DNA from: CAZFVY01 sp964522665
GTDB lineage: Bacteria; Verrucomicrobiota; Verrucomicrobiia; Limisphaerales; CAZFVY01
Direction: 5' to 3'
Length of the DNA: 7,296 nt
Assembly: GCA_964522665.1 (NCBI GenBank)
Contig: CAZFVY010000179.1
Location: forward strand, 1 to 7,296
The stretch's first letter is position 1. Each line of letters starts with the position of its first letter. The translations under genes and the position numbers were made by a program. Positions 1 to 5,034 of this stretch are shown piece after piece. Under the pieces are notes generated by a model, which had not been told where the DNA came from, ran no database searches, and saw nothing but the letters and a program-made list of their open reading frames with translations.

Positions 1-349
1 CGCCGCCGAAAACGAACAGGTGCAGGTCGGGACGCGAGAGTGAAATGCCGCTGGCGAACGGCAAGGCTCGACCGTGAATATAATGCACGCCGTTGGCCTG
101 CACAAAATAAGGGAAGCGGCTCGAGCAGCCAATTCCGGCGACGGTCGTGATCTTTTCCTGCCATAGCTTGCGCTTTTCGATCAGTTTGAAATACAGCGCC
201 AGCACGGAAAAGTCACCGCAGCCCGGGCACCAGGTGGGCTGGTCGGCGGCGATTTCCTTTTTGGTCAAGCCCTTGCGGTCGGCGTCGGGCAAAGCGATGA
301 CAGCCAGATTGCTGTCCAGCCGAGGGACATCGGTAGTAGTCGTGCTCAT
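1..349 (-). CDS. korB: 2-oxoacid:ferredoxin oxidoreductase, beta subunit (partial, C-terminus outside window)
   Basis: This is the thiamine-diphosphate-binding beta subunit of a 2-oxoacid:ferredoxin oxidoreductase, acting in the cytoplasm with the alpha subunit encoded just upstream. About 116 residues are visible and the gene leaves the window at base 1. Diagnostic motifs are WCPGCGDF (residues 40-47), GIGCSS (72-77) and HGRALPFA (92-99), followed by the start of the FGG segment that leads into the Mg/TPP-binding GDGD motif, which lies outside. Cys41, Cys44 and Cys75 are three of the four cysteines that hold the single [4Fe-4S] cluster in this family; the fourth is expected in the missing part. 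The ATG at 349-347 has a weak ribosome site, GGAAGA, eight bases upstream (363-358), and gives the family's usual short N-terminal lead before the CPGCG motif. It lies 65 bases after korA on the same strand. Oxoglutarate is the commonest substrate of this two-subunit type, but pyruvate or other 2-oxoacids cannot be excluded from sequence. Confidence 0.95.
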   Translation of the reverse strand, partial: MSTTTTDVPRLDSNLAVIALPDADRKGLTKKEIAADQPTWCPGCGDFSVLALYFKLIEKRKLWQEKITTVAGIGCSSRFPYFVQANGVHYIHGRALPFASGISLSRPDLHLFVFGG

Positions 350-375
350 TTTTCTAATCTTCCAGTGCTTTGGGC

Positions 376-388
376 GCTCGAACCGAGC
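376..388 (-). other. Small hairpin in the korA-korB spacer
   Basis: GCTCG and CGAGC form a perfect 5-bp stem with a 3-base loop in the 65-base gap between the korA stop and the korB start. No T run follows on the minus strand, so it does not look like a terminator. It could stabilise the transcript or tune the subunit ratio, but a stem this short may also be chance. Confidence 0.25.
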
Positions 389-414
389 ATCCTAATCAAA
401 TTGGTTAAATGCTC

Positions 415-2238
415 TTAAAGTTTGCGGAGGCCGGTTTCGACGTTGTTTTTGGCCCGCTCCAAAATTTCTTTGACCTTAAAGGTAAGGCCGTCCGTCTTGG
501 TAATGCCACGGATTTTAGGATCGCCAAAGCGCGCCCGCAGCAGTCCGGCCAGTTGGCCGTAACCGTAGAGGCCTTCGTCGTTCATTTCGACCACGAAAAC
601 GTGATTGAAGCCGGCAAAAATGTTCTCTAACCCGTTGGGCATAGGGTTGATGTGGCGTAGGTGAATCGCCGAAACGCTGTCCCCGGCCGCGCGGGCGCGA
701 TCGACCGCTTCTCGAATCGGTCCCTGGGTCGAGCCCCAGCCGACCAACAAGACGTTGCCTTCCGGCGGTCCATAGATCGTCGGCGTCGGCAACGATGCGC
801 CCAACGCCTGAAGTTTCCGGCGGCGTTTGGCGACCATCTGCATGTGCAGTCGCGGGGAACCGGTCGGATGGCCCAGTTCATCGTGCTCCAAGCCGGTGAC
901 GATCGGGTATTTTCCACTCTGAATCCAGGTCCCGGGCGGCACATGGTGCGTGATGCCGTCCGGCGCGGACAAATCGTAGGGCTTATGATCGGCCACCGGG
1001 CTTAGGTTCGGGGAAATATCCTGGCAGATCTTCTCGAGGTTCGGCTCGGGGAACGCTTCGATTCGCGTGGCGATCGCCTGGTCTGAAAGAATGATCACCG
1101 GCACGCTATATTTGCGCGCGATATTCACCGCTTCAATGGCCATGTAGAAGCAATCCTCGACATTGGTCGGAGCGACGACGACGCGCGGGGAGTCCCCGTG
1201 GCCGCCAAAACACGCGATATTCAGGTCGGATTGTTCGACGTTCGTCGGCATGCCGGTCGAAGGGCCGCCGCGTTGCACATCGACAATGATGAGCGGCATT
1301 TCGGCCATGACTGCCCAGCCGAGGGCCTCCGTCTTCAGCGAAATGCCCGGGCCGCTTGAGCCGGTTACCGCCACCCGTCCGGAATAGCTGGCTCCGATGG
1401 CCATCGAGATCGAGGCGATCTCGTCCTCGCACTGCACGAAGATCCCGCCGTATTTGGGCAGTTCGCGACGCAACAATTCCATGATGTCCGACCAGGGGGT
1501 GATCGGATAACCGGCCCCGAACCGAACGCCGGCGGCGATCAAGCCGAACCCGAGCGCCTCGTTGCCGTTCATCACGATCTGTTGACCCGCCCGGTTCTGC
1601 CCTTCGGTGAATTGGAAGGTCTCGACCAGGCCACCAACCGAATGGCTGTAGCCCGCGTGAAACGCGGCGAGCGCGTTATTCAAGACGCTCTGGTCCTTGC
1701 CGCCGAACCGTTCGCCGAGCAATTTCTCGAGCTTCGGCACGTTGAGATCGAACATCCGGGCCACCAAGCCGAGCGAAAAGATATTCTTGCCCTTGTCCTT
1801 CGCGGTACCGCCGATCGCCTCCACCGTCAGCCCCGAAATCGGGATGCCGACGTGGCGATACTGCGTCTCCCACTCGGGTTTCGGGTCCACGTGGTCGGAG
1901 TCGTATAACACGATCCCGCCCTTTTTCAGAAAGCTGATGTGGTCCTCGTACGAATGCTGGTAAAACGCCAGCAACACGTCGGCCTCGTCGCCCGGGCTGA
2001 GGACCTCGCCGGAGCCGATCCGCACCTGGAAGATCGACGGTCCGCCGGAGATCGTGGAGGGGATCGTCATGTGGGTCATGACCTCTTGCTCGCTGCGACC
2101 GGCCAACCGCGCCAGAAAACCGCCGATCGCCTGGATGCCATCTTGGGAGTTGCCCGCGATGCGAATAACTGTTTCCGAAATCTTCGAAATCTTGGGGGAG
2201 CCACCGTCGGTCGCGGTGGCTGAACTTGCTTCACTCAT
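415..2238 (-). CDS. korA: 2-oxoacid:ferredoxin oxidoreductase, fused gamma-alpha subunit
   Basis: This 607-residue protein is the alpha partner of KorB. Together they convert a 2-oxoacid and CoA to acyl-CoA and CO2 and pass two electrons to ferredoxin, in central carbon metabolism in the cytoplasm. It is a fusion. Residues about 20-205 form the gamma domain, starting with the RIAGNSQDGIQ glycine-rich stretch. From about 225 comes the alpha/pyrimidine-type domain with the 2-oxoacid-binding YPITP motif (244-248) and RGGPSTGMPT (323-332). The transketolase C-terminal-type domain follows, with VLLVGWGS and the conserved HINPMP segment. Length and order fit the two-subunit (alpha-gamma plus beta) class. 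The ATG at 2238 is chosen because it gives a short polar lead before the gamma domain. No Shine-Dalgarno sequence is visible; the leader just upstream is AT-rich. A sigma-70-like promoter lies about 90 bases upstream. The next gene, korB, follows after 65 bases, so the two are very likely co-transcribed. Substrate assignment as 2-oxoglutarate is inference. Confidence 0.95.
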   Translation of the reverse strand: MSEASSATATDGGSPKISKISETVIRIAGNSQDGIQAIGGFLARLAGRSEQEVMTHMTIPSTISGGPSIFQVRIGSGEVLSPGDEADVLLAFYQHSYEDHISFLKKGGIVLYDSDHVDPKPEWETQYRHVGIPISGLTVEAIGGTAKDKGKNIFSLGLVARMFDLNVPKLEKLLGERFGGKDQSVLNNALAAFHAGYSHSVGGLVETFQFTEGQNRAGQQIVMNGNEALGFGLIAAGVRFGAGYPITPWSDIMELLRRELPKYGGIFVQCEDEIASISMAIGASYSGRVAVTGSSGPGISLKTEALGWAVMAEMPLIIVDVQRGGPSTGMPTNVEQSDLNIACFGGHGDSPRVVVAPTNVEDCFYMAIEAVNIARKYSVPVIILSDQAIATRIEAFPEPNLEKICQDISPNLSPVADHKPYDLSAPDGITHHVPPGTWIQSGKYPIVTGLEHDELGHPTGSPRLHMQMVAKRRRKLQALGASLPTPTIYGPPEGNVLLVGWGSTQGPIREAVDRARAAGDSVSAIHLRHINPMPNGLENIFAGFNHVFVVEMNDEGLYGYGQLAGLLRARFGDPKIRGITKTDGLTFKVKEILERAKNNVETGLRKL

Positions 2239-2290
2239 GAAATTAAACGCTTAAAAATTTTCAATTTGATCGCGGCAAAAGAATGCCCTT

Positions 2291-2303
2291 GCCGCCAAGC
2301 GGC
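2291..2303 (-). other. Hairpin in the korA 5' leader
   Basis: On the minus strand GCCGC, a TTG loop and GCGGC form a perfect 5-bp GC stem. It falls between the predicted promoter and the korA start, so it would be in the mRNA leader. No U run follows. A regulatory role is only a possibility. Confidence 0.3.
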
Positions 2304-2330
2304 GTGCCATACCGCGTGTTTCTCTATTCC

Positions 2331-2358
2331 ACACTAGCATTGCTCGATTCGGTGTCAA
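2331..2358 (-). promoter_or_regulatory. Predicted sigma-70-type promoter for korAB
   Basis: Reading the minus strand, a perfect -35 box TTGACA (2358-2353) is followed after 16 bases by a -10-like TAGTGT (2336-2331), which keeps the three best conserved positions of TATAAT. Transcription would start near 2324 and leave a leader of about 86 bases before the korA ATG. The perfect -35 box and correct orientation toward korA make this the strongest promoter candidate in the window; the -10 box is mediocre. Confidence 0.55.
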
Positions 2359-2369
2359 ACGATAATCGT
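2359..2369. promoter_or_regulatory. 11-bp palindrome abutting the korAB -35 box, possible operator
   Basis: ACGAT, a central A, and ATCGT form a perfect inverted repeat that touches the upstream edge of the predicted -35 box. Its position is right for an activator or repressor site on korAB. An 11-base palindrome can occur by chance, and no regulator gene is adjacent, so this is a weak call. Confidence 0.3.
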
Positions 2370-2473
2370 GTCGTGTAAATGGTTCCAAACAAGACACTTG
2401 AATCGTTTCTCCCTCGGCGCGACTCCAAAACAACCGTCAACTATAAGGAATGCTTATTTAACCGCCCTACCAG

Positions 2474-2489
2474 AAGCGCCATCGCGCTT
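2474..2489 (-). terminator. Weak hairpin overlapping the HAD gene stop codon
   Basis: AAGCGC and GCGCTT form a perfect 6-bp stem with a 4-base loop, overlapping the TAA of the HAD gene (2490-2488). On the minus strand the following bases are not T-rich, so it is not a standard intrinsic terminator. It may mark the 3' end of the HAD transcript. Confidence 0.25.
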
Positions 2490-3309
2490 AACCTTGCGTG
2501 GCGCCCGGTGGAGCGCTCGTGGCGACGGAAACATCGCCGTTCCGTCGGTAGTGTTCCAGGCCGGCGGCCACGCCGTGGCCCCACGGTTGGTCGCTGATGT
2601 AACCATGCTGGCGGCGGACCTGTTCCTTAACCGCGGGCACCGCGTTGGACGGCGCCATGACGTAACCCGCGTGTTCCAGGGAGAGCATCGGCAGGTCGTT
2701 CAAGTGATCGCCCGCGGCAAAGACCCGTTCCCGCCGAACCCCTAACCGCCGGGCGATTTCGGCCATCGCGGTGCCTTTATTGTAGGCGGCGTGACTGAAC
2801 CGGGCATAGATGTCGTTTCGGACGACGGTCAGGTTTGGGACCCCCTCGCAATAGGCGTTGAGGTAATCATGGATGCGGTCCGCGTCCTGGTTGGTCCGCG
2901 CGGTGAGGCAAAAGGGCGAGTATGCGTCCTCGTAAACCATGGCCTCGAAACGCTCGTTGACCCACGCGTACAAGTCCGCGAGATCGGGGCGGACCCGCTC
3001 GAACAGCGCCTGGTGCTCCAGGGTGCAACTCTGGTTCCAATCGTGCGCGGGCAGATATTCGTCGCCCTCCAGGCAATGGATTTCCCGCTCGACCGTGACC
3101 ATAAAGTCCGGCGCGATCGCGAGTTGGGCCATCTTCAACGAATGGCGCACGCTCCCCAGGTCGCGCCCTGTGTTGACCACCCACTTTGCCCCTTGTGCCT
3201 GCATCTCGCCGATCAGGGCCTCAAGCGACGCGGGCACGGGCGGGGCTTCCCGTTCCGCAAAGAACGTCCCGTCAAAATCAGTCGAAATCAATTGTATCGG
3301 CAGACTCAT
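2488..3309 (-). CDS. HAD-superfamily phosphatase (Cof-like, type II cap)
   Basis: This is a 273-residue cytoplasmic phosphatase of the haloacid dehalogenase superfamily, which removes phosphate through an aspartyl-phosphate intermediate. All four catalytic motifs are present. Motif I is DFDGT (Asp11 nucleophile, Asp13 acid/base), motif II is NTGRD (Thr47), motif III is Lys178 in YNKGTA, and motif IV is GDHLND (200-205, Asp201 and Asp205 for Mg). The roughly 120-residue insert between motifs II and III is the size of a C2-type cap, placing it in the IIB group with Cof-type, sucrose-phosphate and mannosyl-phosphoglycerate phosphatases. The substrate cannot be read from sequence. The ATG at 3309 is chosen because motif I then begins at residue 11, as usual. 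The frame stays open 55 codons further upstream, but that stretch is Arg-rich and translates hairpin DNA. No Shine-Dalgarno sequence is visible. It ends 249 bases before korA and is probably a separate transcription unit, divergent from the TPR gene. Confidence 0.9.
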   Translation of the reverse strand: MSLPIQLISTDFDGTFFAEREAPPVPASLEALIGEMQAQGAKWVVNTGRDLGSVRHSLKMAQLAIAPDFMVTVEREIHCLEGDEYLPAHDWNQSCTLEHQALFERVRPDLADLYAWVNERFEAMVYEDAYSPFCLTARTNQDADRIHDYLNAYCEGVPNLTVVRNDIYARFSHAAYNKGTAMAEIARRLGVRRERVFAAGDHLNDLPMLSLEHAGYVMAPSNAVPAVKEQVRRQHGYISDQPWGHGVAAGLEHYRRNGDVSVATSAPPGATQG

Positions 3310-3320
3310 GTCAAAATTCT

Positions 3321-3336
3321 GGACGGCTTGCCGTCC
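3321..3336 (-). repeat. 6-bp hairpin just upstream of the HAD start codon
   Basis: GGACGG and CCGTCC form a perfect stem with a 4-base loop, 11 bases upstream of the HAD ATG on the minus strand. If transcribed, it would sit where a ribosome site would normally be, and no Shine-Dalgarno sequence is seen there. It could affect translation initiation or simply be part of the wider repeat. Confidence 0.45.
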
Positions 3337-3401
3337 GTGGCTCCGGCCTCGCCAGACGCGCCAGCGCGACTTTGGACCGTCGCGGTTCGCAGACGAGTAG
3401 G

Positions 3402-3446
3402 GACACCGCGCGGCGGTGTCACGCTCGCGCAAGTGCGCGCGAGCGT
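3402..3446. repeat. Two back-to-back perfect hairpins (8 bp and 10 bp stems)
   Basis: GACACCGC (3402-3409) pairs perfectly with GCGGTGTC (3413-3420) across a 3-base loop. With no gap, ACGCTCGCGC (3421-3430) pairs perfectly with GCGCGAGCGT (3437-3446) across a 6-base loop. Such paired GC-rich stems between genes resemble REP/BIME-type elements. On neither strand is a T run present, so they are poor intrinsic terminators. The stems are directly visible; the repeat-element interpretation is inference. Confidence 0.6.
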
Positions 3447-3548
3447 TCCGCGCCCTCCGTGCCACACGCGCCATCGCGTTCCGGGCGTTGATCGGACGTC
3501 GCGGCCCGTTCGTTCCGCCCGCCTTCGCTCTCGCTTCGCCGCGGCGGT

Positions 3549-3567
3549 GACCTCGCGGCGCGAGGTC
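3549..3567. repeat. Perfect 8-bp hairpin upstream of the TPR gene
   Basis: GACCTCGC and GCGAGGTC pair perfectly across a GGC loop, about 70 bases upstream of the TPR start. It shares length and loop size with the stem at 3402-3420 but differs in sequence. It may belong to the same intergenic repeat unit. Confidence 0.5.
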
Positions 3568-3634
3568 CCAACCCCCGCGACGGCGCTTGCGCGGGCCTTA
3601 CAATCGTGTCATAGCTTTAAATGTCAAAAACAAT

Positions 3635-4093
3635 ATGGCGAGCCTCCAAGACCGATATGACGACGCAATCTTCGACTACAGCGCCGAGGATTTCGACTCG
3701 GCGATCGTCAAGTTGACGGCCATTCTGACCGAGGAACCGGAGAATTTTGACGCCCGGCTTTCCCTCGGCATGGCCTACTACCGGAAAGGCGACTACCCCA
3801 ATGCCATTATCGAAGGCCACAAGGCGGAAAAGCTGCGGCCGACCGAACAGATGGTCCACACGAACTTGTCCCTCTTCTATATGAAGCAAGGCGACAAGAA
3901 GACGGCGGAGCACCACGGTCTGCAGGCCCGGATCGCCTCGTGGCGCGGCAATATGGAGGCTCCCGCGCCCGGCGCGGCGCCCGAACCGGAATTGCAGATG
4001 GCCGCGCCCAAGCCCCAAGCGGTCAAGGCGCCGGAGAAATTTCCCGACATGCCGTGGAAGAAGAACAAGCTCGGCGGCTCTTCCTCGCACTGA
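3635..4093 (+). CDS. Small TPR-repeat protein with Ala/Pro-rich tail
   Basis: This 152-residue soluble protein carries about three tetratricopeptide repeats (roughly residues 5-38, 39-72 and 73-106). The clearest is the second, with ARLSLGMAYYRKGDYPNAI. TPRs form a helical scaffold that binds partner proteins. After the repeats comes a flexible tail of about 45 residues rich in Ala, Pro and Gln, ending in a more ordered FPDMPWKKNK segment that may be a docking motif. There is no signal peptide or membrane segment, so it is probably cytoplasmic. The frame can be extended to a TTG at 3587, but the ATG at 3635 starts right at the first helix and follows an AT-rich leader. An ATG at 3621 is out of frame. 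No Shine-Dalgarno sequence is seen. The Rieske gene starts nine bases after its stop, so they are very likely one operon. It may scaffold the Rieske protein or its redox partner, which is inference. Confidence 0.88.
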   Translation: MASLQDRYDDAIFDYSAEDFDSAIVKLTAILTEEPENFDARLSLGMAYYRKGDYPNAIIEGHKAEKLRPTEQMVHTNLSLFYMKQGDKKTAEHHGLQARIASWRGNMEAPAPGAAPEPELQMAAPKPQAVKAPEKFPDMPWKKNKLGGSSSH

Positions 4094-4102
4094 CGCTCGG
4101 CC

Positions 4103-4420
4103 ATGAGTGAATTTTTCCCCGCCGGTGACGCGTCCGGCCTCGGTTTGAACCAAGGCAAGATCGTCCGCTTCGAAGGCCGGGAATTTGCGATCTTCAACCT
4201 CAACGGACAATTTTACGCCTTGGACGGCTTGTGTCCGCATCGCGGCGGCTCCCTCGGCGCCGGCACGCTCGAGGGCGACCGTTTGTTCTGCCCGATGCAC
4301 GGCTGGGAATTCGAGGTTAAAACCGGCGCCTGCGTGACGAACCCGGCGCGACCCGTCCGCCGTTACTCCGCCCGCGTCGAAAACGGCCAAATCGAAATTG
4401 ACCTCGGCCCGCCGACCTGA
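4103..4420 (+). CDS. Stand-alone Rieske [2Fe-2S] ferredoxin-like protein
   Basis: This 105-residue protein is a complete Rieske domain and little else. Cluster ligands are Cys44 and His46 in CPHRGGSLG and Cys63 and His66 in CPMHGWEF, with the standard 16-residue gap between the two boxes. It lacks a signal peptide, a transmembrane anchor and the disulfide cysteines of bc1-type Rieske proteins, so it fits the soluble group of dioxygenase ferredoxins and NirD-like subunits. These carry single electrons to an oxygenase or reductase in the cytoplasm. No oxygenase, ferredoxin reductase or NirB gene is visible nearby, so its partner is unknown. It starts nine bases after the TPR gene and ends 60 bases before the small helical protein gene. 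No Shine-Dalgarno sequence precedes the ATG, so translation may depend on coupling to the TPR gene. A longer open frame on the opposite strand lacks recognisable features and is a shadow. Confidence 0.93.
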   Translation: MSEFFPAGDASGLGLNQGKIVRFEGREFAIFNLNGQFYALDGLCPHRGGSLGAGTLEGDRLFCPMHGWEFEVKTGACVTNPARPVRRYSARVENGQIEIDLGPPT

Positions 4421-4463
4421 CAGATGCCGCCGCCGAAACGCCCGACCTAAAACCCCAATCACC

Positions 4464-4468
4464 AGGAG
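4464..4468 (+). promoter_or_regulatory. Ribosome binding site AGGAG
   Basis: AGGAG lies 12 bases before the ATG at 4481. The spacing is long, but it is the best Shine-Dalgarno match at any start in this window, and it supports the start chosen for the small helical protein. Confidence 0.55.
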
Positions 4469-4480
4469 CACACCGCAACC

Positions 4481-4759
4481 ATGAAAAGCGCGTACGAATT
4501 AGCGATGGAACGACTCAACAAGAGCGCCCCAACCGTCAAAATCACCGAAGCCCAAAAGAAGGAATTGGCCGAACTCGACTCAGTGTACGCCGCCAAAATC
4601 GCCGAACGCGAGATCTTCGTAAAAGGCGAACTCAGCAAAGCGATGGCCAAAGGCGACATGGACGCCGCCGCGCAGATTGAGAAGCAATTGCTCAGCGACC
4701 GCCGTTCCCTCCAAGCCGACCTCGAAGAAAAGAAGGAAAAGGTCCGTCATCGAAAGTAA
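4481..4759 (+). CDS. Small charged helical (coiled-coil) protein of unknown function
   Basis: This 92-residue protein is rich in Lys, Glu, Ala and Leu and should be almost wholly alpha-helical. Residues about 20-50 and 60-90 look like two coiled-coil helices joined by MAKGDMDAAAQ. The second half (LSKAMAKGDMDAAAQIEKQL) loosely resembles the helix-hairpin UVR motif of UvrB/UvrC, but this is only a resemblance. No Cys, signal peptide or membrane segment is present. The ATG follows an AGGAG ribosome site. It is the third gene of the plus-strand cluster, 60 bases after the Rieske gene, and could be co-transcribed with it. Codon use looks like that of its neighbours, and the coding reading is supported by the clean helical pattern. 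A competing minus-strand frame of 66 codons over the same bases is judged a shadow. I do not recognise a named family. Confidence 0.8.
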   Translation: MKSAYELAMERLNKSAPTVKITEAQKKELAELDSVYAAKIAEREIFVKGELSKAMAKGDMDAAAQIEKQLLSDRRSLQADLEEKKEKVRHRK

Positions 4760-4790
4760 CATCGTCCGGCTTCTGCGTTCCCGCTTCCGT

Positions 4791-4878
4791 TTTCAACCAA
4801 TACCGAGGGGATTGCGCCATCTAGCCCGAGGTTGGCGCTGTTAGCGCCTTGGGTGGGTGAAAAGTCGTATTTCAACCA
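4791..4878. repeat. 9-bp direct repeat flanking a hairpin-bearing segment
   Basis: TTTCAACCA occurs at 4791-4799 and again at 4870-4878, bracketing 70 bases that contain the hairpin at 4825-4853. The arrangement recalls a target-site duplication around a very small non-coding element. The enclosed segment shows no clear terminal inverted repeats, so chance is a fair alternative. Confidence 0.3.
4825..4853. repeat. Imperfect long hairpin, possible dispersed repeat or terminator
   Basis: CCCGAGG (4825-4831) pairs with CCTTGGG (4847-4853), including one G-T pair. Inside it, CGCT and AGCG pair around a GTT loop, or alternatively GGCGCT pairs with AGCGCC (4834-4848). It lies about 65 bases after the small helical protein gene. 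No T run follows. The remaining spacer up to 5034 shows no gene, and I see no clear promoter for the secreted pair. Confidence 0.45.
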
Positions 4879-5034
4879 CAGCGCGGTTGCGCAGGTTCGG
4901 CCAAGCGACTTAAGGCCGTCGGCGATCTCCGTTGGGCACTGATTGCCCCGACACGATTCAAATCCTCGGCTTCAGATAGGTTTGCCCTGACTGCGGGGTT
5001 GTCATTCTTTGCGGGCAGCGTTTAATGGCGACAC

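Larger units (their letters stand above)
3310..3634. other. GC-rich divergent intergenic region with hairpin cluster
   Basis: These 325 bases separate the divergently read HAD and TPR genes and hold no convincing gene. Four perfect inverted repeats lie at 3321-3336, 3402-3420, 3421-3446 and 3549-3567. The last 40 or so bases before the TPR gene are AT-richer and are the likeliest place for its promoter, but I see no box pair close to consensus. Open frames crossing this region are Arg/Pro/Ala-rich and look like GC artefacts. The density of stems suggests a dispersed intergenic repeat or a structured regulatory region. Which of the two cannot be decided from one copy. Confidence 0.6.

Noticed and set aside
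2251..2433. 60-codon open frame between the HAD gene and korA on the minus strand
   Set aside because: It overlaps the predicted promoter, has no family motif and no ribosome site, and its composition does not resemble a real protein.
3310..3474. N-terminal extension of the HAD protein by 55 residues
   Set aside because: The extension is Arg-rich and translates the hairpin DNA. Starting at 3309 puts the DFDGT motif at the usual distance from the N-terminus.
3587..3634. TTG start extending the TPR protein by 16 residues
   Set aside because: The added residues do not fit the first TPR helix, and the ATG at 3635 begins right before it. A TTG start is not needed here, unlike the propeller gene.
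3617..4471. 284-codon open frame on the minus strand across the TPR and Rieske genes
   Set aside because: It spans two genes with clear TPR and Rieske motifs on the plus strand and shows no recognisable domain of its own.
4961..4980. ATTCAAATCC, which resembles a tRNA T-loop
   Set aside because: The bases on either side do not pair into a 5-bp T stem, and no acceptor, anticodon or D arm can be found upstream.
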